DNA of 64,000 nt from Archaeoglobus neptunius (GCF_016757965.1 NZ_JAEKIW010000003.1:109899-173898), one strand, 5' to 3'; counted from the first letter of the stretch, positions 52,340 to 60,569 are shown. Program-made: numbers and translations. The notes: generated by a model from the letters alone, not told the origin.

Positions 52340-53968
52340 TCAGGGCAGTATGAGGTCTTTGTACCTGTCTCTCAACACCCTCTTGTTTATCTTACCCACT
52401 GTTGTTTTGGGAATTTCATCCACAACAAAAACCCTATCGGGAAGCCACCACTTTGGAATTTTTCCTGTCTCTACAAAATTCTTCATCAGGAAATCAATTA
52501 TTTCTTGCTCCGTTACACCTTTTCCGGGTTTTGGAACGACAACCGCTATCGGTCTCTCACTCCATTTCTCACTCCTTACACCAATCACAGCAGCTTCGCT
52601 GACTGCCGGATGCTCTAAAATTAAACCTTCAAGCCTTATTGAGCTTATCCATTCGCCTCCGCTCTTTATTACATCCTTCGCCCTGTCCAGAATCAGAATG
52701 TAGCCCTCCTCGTCCCACACTCCCAGATCGCCGGTGTGGAACCACCCCTCATTATCCCAAGACTCAGACGTCTTCTCCGGGTTCTTCCAGTAGCCTTCCG
52801 TCAAACCGGGGCTTCTGATTAGAATCTCACCCATTGTTTTGAAGTCTCTCTCCACTTCATTTCCTTCCCCATCTACTATTTTGATTTCCACAAACGGTGC
52901 AGGCAAACCCGCTTTGTTCAGATACTCCACCTGCTTCTCCCATCCCCAATACAGCATGTGATCCTTGAGCACAGCAAAGGTGAAGCCTACACCCTCAGAC
53001 ATCCCGAATGCTTCAATCATCTTGATTCCCAGCTCCCTTGCCCTCTCGAACAGCACTCTCTGCGGATGTTCTCCATCACACACAAACTTGAACCTGGACA
53101 GAGCATCCCTGTAGTTCTCCACGTCAGGATAGTCGAGGAGCATTTTCAGAAATACCGGAACCCCGCCCGCATAAGTGACACCCTCATTTTTAATGAGGTC
53201 GAGCATAACCTTTGGCTCATATCTTCCCGGCAAAACCTGCTTCATCCCCAGCATCGTCGCCAGATACGGAAACGTCCAGCCCATTCCGTGGAAGAATGGT
53301 GGAATATGCATGATCACATCTGCAGAGCTTAATCTGGCCGGTGATATATTTGCCGAGAGTGCCAGACCGTTGATGATGGCCTGCATAACCACCTGTCTGT
53401 GGGAGAAGTGCACGGCTTTGGGCAAACCGGTAGTGCCGGATGTAAAGTAAACAATTGCAGTTTCATTCTCACTGAGTTCTGGAAACTCGTAGCCTGACCC
53501 CTCTTTTATCAAATCCTCCCAGAAGTAAAGGGGCTTGAGAGTTGTCTCAACCTTGTCAATATCATCTCCGGTAACTATCCACCCTTTGACCGACGGTACA
53601 TGTGGAGCGAGTTTCTCGGCCAGAGGCAGAAACTCGTCTCTGATTACCACAAAGTCGTCTTCGACATAACGCATCGTGTAAACTATCTCCTCAGGAGCGA
53701 GTCGAAGATTGACGCAGTGCAGAATAGATCCCATCATGGGGATGGCAAACATCCCCTCCAGATACTGGTGGGTGTTCCAGTCAATGAAGGCAATCTTCGA
53801 ATTTTTAGCACCCATACTCTCCAATGAGCTAGCAATCCTCTGAAGTCTTTCATAAAACTCTCTGTAGGTGTATCTGACGACGTCCCTGTAGACAATTTCC
53901 TTTTCCGCATACGCATGCAGTGGAAAAAACAGGGTCTTCTTTACCGAAAGGTTGTATTTCAGGTTCAT
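52340..53968 (-). CDS. Fatty acyl-CoA ligase, medium/long-chain type
   Basis: 542 residues. AMP motif YFTSGTTGLPKAVHFSHRQ, AFGMSEGVGF, GWFHTGDLGVWDEEGYI and DRAKDVIKSGGEWIS with a C-terminal catalytic lysine (KTTVGKINKR). Like AlkK-type medium-chain ligases. A ggaggtgg site precedes the ATG at 53968; an in-frame start eight codons upstream is less likely. It is separate from the AACS operon and has its own TATA (ttttaaatatt near 54010). Confidence 0.9.
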   Translation of the reverse strand: MNLKYNLSVKKTLFFPLHAYAEKEIVYRDVVRYTYREFYERLQRIASSLESMGAKNSKIAFIDWNTHQYLEGMFAIPMMGSILHCVNLRLAPEEIVYTMRYVEDDFVVIRDEFLPLAEKLAPHVPSVKGWIVTGDDIDKVETTLKPLYFWEDLIKEGSGYEFPELSENETAIVYFTSGTTGLPKAVHFSHRQVVMQAIINGLALSANISPARLSSADVIMHIPPFFHGMGWTFPYLATMLGMKQVLPGRYEPKVMLDLIKNEGVTYAGGVPVFLKMLLDYPDVENYRDALSRFKFVCDGEHPQRVLFERARELGIKMIEAFGMSEGVGFTFAVLKDHMLYWGWEKQVEYLNKAGLPAPFVEIKIVDGEGNEVERDFKTMGEILIRSPGLTEGYWKNPEKTSESWDNEGWFHTGDLGVWDEEGYILILDRAKDVIKSGGEWISSIRLEGLILEHPAVSEAAVIGVRSEKWSERPIAVVVPKPGKGVTEQEIIDFLMKNFVETGKIPKWWLPDRVFVVDEIPKTTVGKINKRVLRDRYKDLILP

Positions 53969-54083
53969 ATTTCCACCTCCGAATCTTAACATTTAATAGT
54001 TTGAGTATTTTTAAATATTTTATCAGCATGTATAAGTGTCCCTGCTCAAGGAAAAACGAAAGATTTATTGTGTATAATATTTG

Positions 54084-54091
54084 ATACGTAT
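54084..54091. promoter_or_regulatory. Short palindrome ATACGTAT at the RHH gene start
   Basis: An 8-base palindrome 2 bases before the ATG at 54094, after the TATA-like tgtataatat. Possibly autoregulatory; too short to be certain. Confidence 0.3.
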
Positions 54092-54093
54092 TC

Positions 54094-54651
54094 ATGCCAA
54101 AAAGGAGGCTCCAGACGACACTTTCAGATGAGGCTTTCAGAATTATTGAAAAATACAAGGAGAAATATGGAAACATAAACGAGGTCCTGGAGGAGGCGCT
54201 AAGACTTTTAGATCGGAAAGATAAAAGCTTGAACGAGGACGACCTTCTACTCATAAGCCTGATTCAGGACCTTGATTTTACAGGGTGTGGGAGAAGTCAG
54301 TACATGTACCTCATACTTGGTGACAAGGAGAAGGCAATTGAAGAGAGTATGATGGAAACCGCCGTGGAGTGGTTTCTTAAAAAGCCGTTTCCGGAAATAG
54401 AGCTGGAGGAGTTTCTTGAAACAGTAAGGAGAGGTTGGAAGATCCTTAACAGAGTAGACTACGTTGAGATTACGAAAGGTGAGAACTGGATACAGTTTTT
54501 CTGTGAACACACGATGAGGAGAAGGGAAGTTAGCGAGTTTCTGGCAAGGCACATCCTCAATATTTACGAAAAGTATTACAGAGAAGGATGGAAAGTCGTT
54601 AAGAGTGTCTCAACCAATGGTTTTACTCTTAAGTTCTACAGAAAAGAGTGA
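54094..54651 (+). CDS. Ribbon-helix-helix protein, candidate regulator of acyl-CoA genes
   Basis: 185 residues. The first 45 (MPKRRLQTTLSDEAFRIIEK, then NINEVLEEALRLL) fit a ribbon-helix-helix DNA-binding domain. The remaining 140 residues (GWKILNRVDYVEIT, FCEHTMRRREVSEFLARHIL) may bind a ligand; family not recognised. It sits between two divergent acyl-CoA operons, next to an 18-base palindrome, so it is the natural candidate for a fatty-acid-responsive regulator. Inference from position. Confidence 0.65.
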   Translation: MPKRRLQTTLSDEAFRIIEKYKEKYGNINEVLEEALRLLDRKDKSLNEDDLLLISLIQDLDFTGCGRSQYMYLILGDKEKAIEESMMETAVEWFLKKPFPEIELEEFLETVRRGWKILNRVDYVEITKGENWIQFFCEHTMRRREVSEFLARHILNIYEKYYREGWKVVKSVSTNGFTLKFYRKE

Positions 54652-54660
54652 CTATTTTTC

Positions 54661-54678
54661 ATGAGCATATATGCTCAT
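54661..54678. promoter_or_regulatory. Perfect 18-base palindrome ATGAGCATATATGCTCAT
   Basis: The run reads the same on both strands over 18 bases. It lies 9 bases after the RHH gene stop and about 55 bases before the DUF35 start at 54733, ahead of a TATA-like atttaatatttg. Half sites recur at 52281-52290 and 52323-52330. Strong operator candidate for the plus-strand thiolase operon. Confidence 0.65.
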
Positions 54679-54732
54679 GTAAAATCCTTAAAAATTTAAT
54701 ATTTGCTCATCCGATTTAGAATTGGTGGTAAC

Positions 54733-55188
54733 GTGAGTGTTGATAGGTACGATGGTCTTCCATTTATTGCGAGGTTCAGGTGGTACACGGGAAAGATAAC
54801 AGAGAGATTTTACAGAAATTTTGCAGAAAAAAAGATATTAGCCGCAAGGTGTGAAAAGTGTGGATACACGGTCGTACCACCCCGTGCAGTTTGTCCAAAA
54901 TGCAGCTCCAGACTTTCTGAAGAGCATCTCGTGGAACTGAACGGTAAAGGTGTTGTTTTGAGCTATACAGTTGTAAGAAAGAAGCTCGATGGAAAGGGAA
55001 ACTACGTTGAAATGGAAAAACCAGTAATAATAGCAGCCATAAAGCTGGACGGGGCCGATTCACAGATATTTTCAAAGCTAGGTGAGGTGTGGGAGAAAGA
55101 CGTCCGTATAGGTCTGGAGGTCGTGCCAGTGTGGGCTGAGAAGCGGGAAGGTAAGCCTTCAGATCTGTTATACTTCAAACCGAGGTGA
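54733..55188 (+). CDS. DUF35 zinc-ribbon/OB-fold protein
   Basis: 151 residues. Zinc ribbon CEKCGYTVVPPRAVCPKC, then an OB-fold with KLDGADSQIFSKL and VVPVWAEKREGKP. Starts at GTG after ggtggt; an upstream in-frame ATG at 54703 has no ribosome site. First gene of the plus-strand operon; partner of the following thiolase-fold proteins. Confidence 0.85.
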   Translation: MSVDRYDGLPFIARFRWYTGKITERFYRNFAEKKILAARCEKCGYTVVPPRAVCPKCSSRLSEEHLVELNGKGVVLSYTVVRKKLDGKGNYVEMEKPVIIAAIKLDGADSQIFSKLGEVWEKDVRIGLEVVPVWAEKREGKPSDLLYFKPR

Positions 55189-55193
55189 ATGTG

Positions 55194-56327
55194 ATGGTTG
55201 CCATTGTTGGTTACGCCGTAAGCAATCTCGAATGGGATGTGAACAAGACGAGAGAAGAGGCTGTTTTTGAGGTCGCAAAGGCAGCTTTGAAGAGTGCCGG
55301 TATAAGCAGAGAAGATGTGGGAACCGTAATATCTGCCTCGTCCGACTTTCTGGACGGGAGAACGATATCGAACTGCATGCTGATAGGTGCAAGTGGAGCC
55401 TACCTCAGAGACGAGAGCAAAGCTGAGGAGGATGGGTTGTATGCTGCACTCTATGCAATTCAGAGGCTGATGGCCGGTGTGCATGACATAGCTCTGGTCG
55501 TCGCCCATACCCATAGCTGGATATTCAATCCCCATCAGGTTACGAGATATATGCTGGAACCCTGGTTCGACAGACAGAATGACATGCTCGATGGAATTAC
55601 CATAGCAGCACTGCAGATGAGGATGTACATGGCCAGACACGGAGTGTATGAGGAGGACGTGGCGGAAGTTTCAGTTAAAAACCTAAGAAATGCAAGCAAG
55701 ATTTCCCACACTTTTAGAAAGATGCCCGACGTGACCGTTGAAGACGTGCTGACTTCTGAAGTGTATGCAGAACCGGTAACTGACTTAATGATTTCGCCTC
55801 CATGCGATGGTGCTGCGGCGGTGGTTATTGCCTCTGATGAGGCGGCGAAAGGTTTTGATGACCCTGTCTGGGTTAAAGGAGTGGGAAACGCATGCGACAG
55901 CTACCTTAGAGATAGAGATCTGGCGAGACTGACGTCTCTCGAAATTGCAGCCAGAAAAGCATACAGGATGGCGGGAATCGAGGAACCGTTCAGGGAAATT
56001 GACGTAGCAGAGATAACCGAGAGATTTGCCCATCAGGAGATTATGACCTATGAGGCTCTTGGATTCTGCAGAAAGGGGAACGGCGTGAGACTGCTGGAGG
56101 AGGGGATGACAGAAGTATACGGAGATTTGCCCACCAATCCAAGTGGAGGAGCTTTGGCAGGAGACCCGATATGTGCAACGGGTTTGATAAGGCTGATTGA
56201 GGCTGTGAGACAGATCAGGGGTGAGGCGGAAAACCAGGTCGAGGATTGCAGAACTGCACTGGCCCACACTCAGTGGGGAATTGCTGCCCAGAAGAATCTC
56301 GTTCTTATTTTGGGGGATGAGCCATGA
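55194..56327 (+). CDS. Thiolase-fold protein, likely partner subunit
   Basis: 377 residues (MVAIVGYAVSNLEWDVNK). The normal nucleophile site reads GASGAYLRDESKA without Cys and the His site AGDPICATG has Asp. Final loop is LAHTQWGIAAQ. It matches the 45689-46756 protein in this pattern. Start after gaggtga site; overlaps the previous gene end closely. Function likely needs the DUF35 and the next thiolase-fold protein. Confidence 0.75.
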   Translation: MVAIVGYAVSNLEWDVNKTREEAVFEVAKAALKSAGISREDVGTVISASSDFLDGRTISNCMLIGASGAYLRDESKAEEDGLYAALYAIQRLMAGVHDIALVVAHTHSWIFNPHQVTRYMLEPWFDRQNDMLDGITIAALQMRMYMARHGVYEEDVAEVSVKNLRNASKISHTFRKMPDVTVEDVLTSEVYAEPVTDLMISPPCDGAAAVVIASDEAAKGFDDPVWVKGVGNACDSYLRDRDLARLTSLEIAARKAYRMAGIEEPFREIDVAEITERFAHQEIMTYEALGFCRKGNGVRLLEEGMTEVYGDLPTNPSGGALAGDPICATGLIRLIEAVRQIRGEAENQVEDCRTALAHTQWGIAAQKNLVLILGDEP

Positions 56328-57568
56328 GGAGAAATGTTGCGATAATCGGATGCGGACAGGCAAAGCATGGCAGGAGAACCGATGTCAATCAGGCGGAGCT
56401 TGTTGCTGAGGCCGTGTGGGCTGCGATAGAGGATGCAGGAATCTCCCCTGAGGATGTCGAAGCCTACGCTGTTGGAAACATGCAGGGTTTTGGCGGTATA
56501 GCACAGCCAGACCTTGTGTTTGCGGACTATATTGGGGCTGCTGGTAAGCCCATACAGAGAGTAGCGACCGGAGGGACTGTTGGAGGGTCCACAGCCCATC
56601 TAGGTTATTATGAAGTTGCCTCAGGAATGTATGATGTTGTCCTTGCTGTCTCATGGGAGAAGCACAGTGACAGTGCTGAACCTGGTGCCACCACGGGGCT
56701 GCTGCACGTTGCTTTTGCCAATCTCAGCTACATGATGAGAATTGGAATGGACATGAGGAGTTTTGCGATAATGGGACTGGCCGGAGCTGCAGCAGGAATA
56801 TCAGCCTATCAGGCAGCATTTTACATGGCAAGATCGGGGTGCCGGATAGACCACTTCGATATGGTTGCTGCAAAGGCAAGAAGGAATGCTGCAAAGAACA
56901 GGTATGCCCACCTAAAATGGCCCGGATGCACAGCAGAGGACATAGCGAAGACTGAGATGCTGATCTGGCCCATGCGCTTTGGTCACGTATGTCCCGCCAG
57001 TGACGGAGCCTCCTGCGTGATTTACGCCAGTGAAGATGCTGTGAAAAAGCTTGCAGTCGAGAGACCGGTGGCTTGGGTGAAGGGAGTGGCCGCTTACGCT
57101 GATGAAGAAGCAGATCAGGGAGAGAGCTATCAGGGGACTGCAGTAATCGACTACTCGGATCAGACCGGAGCCATTTTGTCGGCGAAGAAAGCGTACGAGA
57201 GAGCCGGAATCAAAGACCCCAGAAAGGAGATAGATGTTGCAGAAATCTACGCCCCGTTCCCACACCAGGAACTGATGTTCAGCGAAAGATTGGGGTTTTT
57301 CGACGACGGAACGGCCTGGAAGGCAGTTGAGGAAGGAATTACAGAGATCGATGGTGACTTTCCAATTTGTCCCTCCGGTGGAGTTAATGCAACCAACGCA
57401 ATAGGCTCTTCAGGGATGCAGAGGGTTGTTGAGGCAGCATTGCAGATAATGGGTAAAGCTGAGGAGCATCAGGTGCCAAAGGACGTCAGAAATGCAGTTG
57501 CACATGCATGGGGCGGACAGGTTCAGTTCAACACGATTATGGTGCTGGGAGATAAGCCAAAGAGGTGA
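56324..57568 (+). CDS. Thiolase-fold protein (thiolase or aldolase)
   Basis: 414 residues, ATGA overlap with the previous gene. The nucleophile region reads VATGGTVGGSTAHLGY, no Cys; His site is ATNAIGSSG with Asn; final loop AHAWGGQVQFNT. It parallels the 44530-45687 protein. Tyrosine-rich segments (EADQGESYQG, DYSDQTG) are near the active-site side. A retro-aldolase or other C-C lyase role is as likely as a thiolase one. Confidence 0.78.
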   Translation: MRRNVAIIGCGQAKHGRRTDVNQAELVAEAVWAAIEDAGISPEDVEAYAVGNMQGFGGIAQPDLVFADYIGAAGKPIQRVATGGTVGGSTAHLGYYEVASGMYDVVLAVSWEKHSDSAEPGATTGLLHVAFANLSYMMRIGMDMRSFAIMGLAGAAAGISAYQAAFYMARSGCRIDHFDMVAAKARRNAAKNRYAHLKWPGCTAEDIAKTEMLIWPMRFGHVCPASDGASCVIYASEDAVKKLAVERPVAWVKGVAAYADEEADQGESYQGTAVIDYSDQTGAILSAKKAYERAGIKDPRKEIDVAEIYAPFPHQELMFSERLGFFDDGTAWKAVEEGITEIDGDFPICPSGGVNATNAIGSSGMQRVVEAALQIMGKAEEHQVPKDVRNAVAHAWGGQVQFNTIMVLGDKPKR

Positions 57569-57572
57569 TGGT

Positions 57573-58097
57573 ATGGGGCTGATCAAGGAGAAATATGAAA
57601 AGACCATGCAGGTTGAGGGAGAGTGGAATGTAGGAGCATACAGATGGAAAGCTCCAGCTGGATATCTTGACGAGTTCGTGAGAAATTTCAGAGACAGGAA
57701 AATCACTGGAACGCTCTGTAAAGAGTGTGGAAGAGTTTATGTACCACCAAGAGAGATCTGTGCTCGCTGTTTTACCGAAATAACGGAGAAGGTTGAGGTA
57801 AGTCAGTACGGAGAAGTTCTCGCCTTCCTAGTTTCCCCGCCGCTCCAGAAAGGGAAGGTGATTATCGCAGGAATCGACGCAGTTGAGGCAGGATTCCTGA
57901 AAGAAGGGGAAAGGGTGATACTTGCGATGGTGAGGTTCGAGGGGACTTCATCGTCAATGGTTTTGCCTCTGCTCAACGTTGAACCGGGAAAAGTGAGAGT
58001 GGGGATGAAAGTTAAAGCTGTGTGGGCTGAGGAGTGCAAAGGGGTGTTAGCAGATCTGCTCGGAGTGAAACCGGCTTATGATGTAAGGTTTGAATGA
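57573..58097 (+). CDS. DUF35 zinc-ribbon/OB-fold protein, second of the operon
   Basis: 174 residues. N-terminal 50-residue helical part (MGLIKEKYEKTMQVEGEWN), zinc ribbon CKECGRVYVPPREICARC and an OB-fold ending VKAVWAEECKGV. The ATG at 57573 is 5 bases after gaggtga; the 27 in-frame codons upstream overlap the thiolase gene and are not needed. Last gene of the plus-strand operon. Confidence 0.85.
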   Translation: MGLIKEKYEKTMQVEGEWNVGAYRWKAPAGYLDEFVRNFRDRKITGTLCKECGRVYVPPREICARCFTEITEKVEVSQYGEVLAFLVSPPLQKGKVIIAGIDAVEAGFLKEGERVILAMVRFEGTSSSMVLPLLNVEPGKVRVGMKVKAVWAEECKGVLADLLGVKPAYDVRFE

Positions 58098-58249
58098 GTT
58101 ATAATTTTTTCACTATTCTCTCTGCACGCATGCGTTAATCTACGAGTATATCCAAAGCCGAAAACGAAATTCGCGCTGAGCGCAAAAGCAAAATTAAGTT
58201 TCATGTATATAACTTTTTATAAATTATTAAAAAATAACTAAAGCTAAGC
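58098..58249. other. AT-rich noncoding stretch
   Basis: About 150 bases after the thiolase operon, rich in A and T with a run (ttataaattattaaaaaataac) but no gene, repeat or RNA that I recognise. It leads into the transposase remnant. Confidence 0.4.
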
Positions 58250-58398
58250 TTGTTTGATTCTGCCAGAGAGTTTGTTTACTGGCATAACTATGTGAAGCCA
58301 CACATGATCCTGAATTTTGATGAACTTAGCCTTATCAGGCTTTTCTCAGGAAGCTGCCTGCCGAAAGGGTGTTTTATTACACCAGGTTGTTTGAGTAG
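58250..58398 (+). pseudogene. Remnant of an IS transposase, C-terminal end
   Basis: The first frame encodes SAREFVYWHNYVKPHMILNF, the end of an rve/IS481-type integrase core. After a frameshift near 58325 the other frame reads PYQAFLRKLPAERVFYYTRL and stops at 58396-58398. The 5' two-thirds of the gene are gone. Same general family as the partial element at 63875-64000, whose N-terminal HTH begins a similar protein. Confidence 0.75.
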
Positions 58399-58421
58399 TG
58401 AAATTGTTTCGGGTATCACAC
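58398..58421 (+). repeat. Right terminal inverted repeat of the IS remnant
   Basis: gtgaaattgtttcgggtatc, extended by acac. Its reverse complement resembles the left end at 63874-63897 (tgtagtatcccaaaattatt then tcac), sharing ccc-aaa and atttcac. This supports one IS family in both places. Confidence 0.55.
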
Positions 58422-58654
58422 TAACCCCATACCCACCTATATGCGTTTTATTGGATTTGGTGGGGTGGTTTTAGAATAGGAGTGGCCTGGTAAGGGTCTC
58501 ATTTTACACATACCAATGAAAATCACGAGCCAGAAAAAACTAACTCTGAGCACAGATAAAATCTTATCAATGCGTCGAGAGCTTGGTCTATCCGCTTTTC
58601 TCGAACTGCAGCTCAGACAGTATTTAGCAGTGATCAAAACCGGGTTATATGAGA
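58422..58654. other. Noncoding stretch between IS remnant and tRNA-Ser
   Basis: An open frame starting at 58516 encodes KKLTLSTDKILSMRRELGLS then AFLELQLRQYLAVI, which looks like a ribbon-helix-helix (CopG-like) fragment, but the frame runs into the antisense of tRNA-Ser without a stop of its own. Possibly the remnant of a small regulator or antitoxin. No other feature seen. Confidence 0.35.
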
Positions 58655-58739
58655 CGCCGGGGGTGGGATTTGAACCCACGCGGGCAAATGCCCAGTGGAT
58701 CTCGAGTCCACCGCAGTGGCCTGGCTCTGCAACCCCGGC
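58655..58739 (-). tRNA. tRNA-Ser (anticodon CGA)
   Basis: 85 bases on the minus strand. Acceptor stem GCCGGGG pairs with CCCCGGC; anticodon stem GTGGA/TCCAC encloses loop CTCGAGA with anticodon CGA; a long variable arm (GGGCATTTGCCC, a stem-loop) marks a class II tRNA; the T arm GTGGGTTCAAATCCCAC is perfect. Discriminator is G. No intron and no encoded CCA. Reads UCG codons. Confidence 0.95.
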
Positions 58740-58787
58740 TTAATCCAGATTCGTCCGGGCTGATTTTAATCTTTCCCCTAACAAAAC

Positions 58788-58797
58788 CCTTATATAC
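58788..58797 (+). promoter_or_regulatory. TATA box of the SpoVG gene
   Basis: CCTTATATAC lies only 13-18 bases before the ATG at 58806, too close for that start, but about 46 bases before the TTG at 58839, leaving a short leader that carries aggagggtt. Confidence 0.55.
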
Positions 58798-58838
58798 ACC
58801 TCTAAATGAGGGTTATGAAATTTAAAGGAGGGTTAGAA

Positions 58839-59096
58839 TTGGCCGAAATAACAGAAGTTAGGATATATAAAGCGAAGGGAAACGGAAGCGTAAAGGCGTT
58901 TGCCTCCGTTAGCTTTGACAACGAGTTTGTTGTGAAAGGCTTGAGGGTTGTAGAAGGAGAAAGGGGTCTCTGGGTTAGTATGCCCAGTAGAAAAATGAAG
59001 GATGGTAGCTTTCAGGATGTTTTCCATCCAGTAAGCAAGGAGGCGAGAGATAAAATTGTGGAAGCGGTTTTGAAAGCATACCACGAGCAGGAGTAA
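58839..59096 (+). CDS. spoVG: SpoVG family protein
   Basis: About 85 residues: LAEITEVRIYKAKGNGSVKA, FDNEFVVKGLRVVEGERGLW, MPSRKMKDGSFQDVFHP are the complete SpoVG fold. In bacteria SpoVG is a small DNA- and RNA-binding regulator of sporulation, septation and virulence; the role in archaea is unknown. The TTG start is chosen from the ribosome site (ggagggtt) and the TATA position; ATGs at 58806 and 58818 are alternatives. Downstream is an apparently unrelated protease. Confidence 0.82.
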   Translation: MAEITEVRIYKAKGNGSVKAFASVSFDNEFVVKGLRVVEGERGLWVSMPSRKMKDGSFQDVFHPVSKEARDKIVEAVLKAYHEQE

Positions 59097-59139
59097 ATTT
59101 CTGAGTAACTTTTATAATCTTTTTGTCCTTCATCTGCCA

Positions 59140-59215
59140 CAGCGTATAACTGGTGCTACAGGACGCAGATTATGCCCCGGACATAACCGAGCCGAATGTC
59201 AGAGTGTAGCAAAAA
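59140..59215 (+). ncRNA. Possible structured RNA between SpoVG and NfeD genes
   Basis: GCTACA (59155-59160) and TGTAGC (59205-59210) can pair and enclose TTATG-loop-CATAA (59170-59186). A second stem GACAT/ATGTC (59180-59184, 59196-59200) would compete with the inner one. A TATA-like cttttataat lies at 59108-59117, about 30 bases before the structure, while the NfeD gene has its own TATA at 59211-59220. Family not recognised; H/ACA-like or a regulatory leader are possibilities. Coordinates approximate. Confidence 0.35.
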
Positions 59216-59243
59216 TTAAATCCACTTCCGTTTAGGTTCAAAC

Positions 59244-60569
59244 ATGAGAGTTTTCGCACTTGTATTCTTAATACTTATATTTTCTCTACCTGTTCAGGCA
59301 GAAGAACTGAAAATTGCAAGAGTTGAAGTTAGAGGAGAAATAAACGAGGGTACTTACCTAACACTTCAGCATGCATATGATTTTGCTCAAAAAGAGAAAT
59401 GTAATGCGATTTTTGTCGTTCTAGACACTCCCGGTGGCGTTCTAAGCTCAACACAAAAGATTGTGCAGCTTTTCATGAACAGCGAGATACCGGTCATCGT
59501 ATTCGTCCCACGAGGAGGTATGTGCGCCTCTGCAGGATCCATAATCCTTCTCTCTGCCCATATTGCAGTAATGGCAAATGGAACTGCTGTTGGCGCTGCA
59601 ACTCCAGTGAATATCGGATTTGGTTCCCCGACTGTCGAAAAAAAGACTGTTAACTACATTGCCGGGTATGTTAAGGACATCGCAAGTGCCAGAGGAAGAA
59701 ATCCTGAGGTTGCAGAGAAGTTCGTTACGCAGGCTCTGACTCTGACTGCAGGTGAGGCTTTGAAGGAGCACATAATTGACTACCTAGCTGATAACGAAGT
59801 GGAAGCAATTGAAAAGCTCAATGGCAAAAGTGTGATTGTTAATGGCCGGGAGATAACCTTCAATTTTGATTCTTACAGAGTTCTGAATGTAAATAAACCA
59901 ATTCAGGCCAGTATCTATGAAGCCATCTCAAGTCCCCAGCTATCGGCCATCCTCCTCATACTTGGCATATATCTCCTGATATTCGGTCTGACATCCCCTG
60001 GCCTTGTACCGGAAACTGTTGGAGCGATCTGTCTTATTCTTGCCCTTGCAGGACTCGGAGTGGTGAATATCAACCAGATTGGAGCTCTTCTGGTAGTTCT
60101 GGGTGTTATCCTCCTGATTGCAGAGCTTGTAACTCCCACCTACGGTGTTCTCGGTGCTGGATCAGTGGTTTCGATTGTCCTGGGTCTGCTTGTACTTTTC
60201 AACGAGCCACTAATGCCGGAGTCGTTCTATGATGCCTTTCCAAAGTTCGTTGCGGGCATTGGAATCGGACTTGGGGGAATAATGACATTCATGATTATAA
60301 AGGTTGCACAGATTCGGAGGAAAAAAAGCAGTGTTGGTGAGGTGGTTGGATTGTCTGGAGATGTGCTCGAATTCTCAAACGGCCGGGGATTTGCGAGGGT
60401 GAGGGGAGAGATATGGAGAATCGAGAGTGATGAAGAGTTAAATAAAGGAGATGAAATTGAGGTAATAGAAAGAGACGGTCTGAAATTAAAGGTGAGAAAA
60501 ATTGAGCGTCGAGGAAGAGCTGATAAACGAGACAGTAAAATGGATGAAAAATCTGGAGAACAGGATTGA
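59244..60569 (+). CDS. NfeD-type membrane serine protease
   Basis: 441 residues. Signal sequence (about 1-20), a ClpP/SppA-like protease domain (DTPGGVLSSTQKI and PRGGMCASAGSIILLSAH, with the active Ser), four membrane helices (about 230-345) and a C-terminal NfeD OB-fold (VGEVVGLSGDVLEF). Protease relatives cleave membrane proteins such as stomatin at its C-terminus. Leaderless: TATA aaaaattaaa near 59211. The stop overlaps the DUF357 gene by 68 bases. Confidence 0.9.
   Translation: MRVFALVFLILIFSLPVQAEELKIARVEVRGEINEGTYLTLQHAYDFAQKEKCNAIFVVLDTPGGVLSSTQKIVQLFMNSEIPVIVFVPRGGMCASAGSIILLSAHIAVMANGTAVGAATPVNIGFGSPTVEKKTVNYIAGYVKDIASARGRNPEVAEKFVTQALTLTAGEALKEHIIDYLADNEVEAIEKLNGKSVIVNGREITFNFDSYRVLNVNKPIQASIYEAISSPQLSAILLILGIYLLIFGLTSPGLVPETVGAICLILALAGLGVVNINQIGALLVVLGVILLIAELVTPTYGVLGAGSVVSIVLGLLVLFNEPLMPESFYDAFPKFVAGIGIGLGGIMTFMIIKVAQIRRKKSSVGEVVGLSGDVLEFSNGRGFARVRGEIWRIESDEELNKGDEIEVIERDGLKLKVRKIERRGRADKRDSKMDEKSGEQD

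Noticed and set aside
58516..58743. Open frame of 75 codons ending in GVGFEPT...
   Set aside because: The second half is the reverse of tRNA-Ser (GVGFEPT is the usual artefact of the T arm). Only the first half might be a decayed RHH protein.
59140..59215. H/ACA guide RNA
   Set aside because: The stem lengths, pocket asymmetry and absence of a clear ACA box do not fit, so only a generic structured RNA is proposed.
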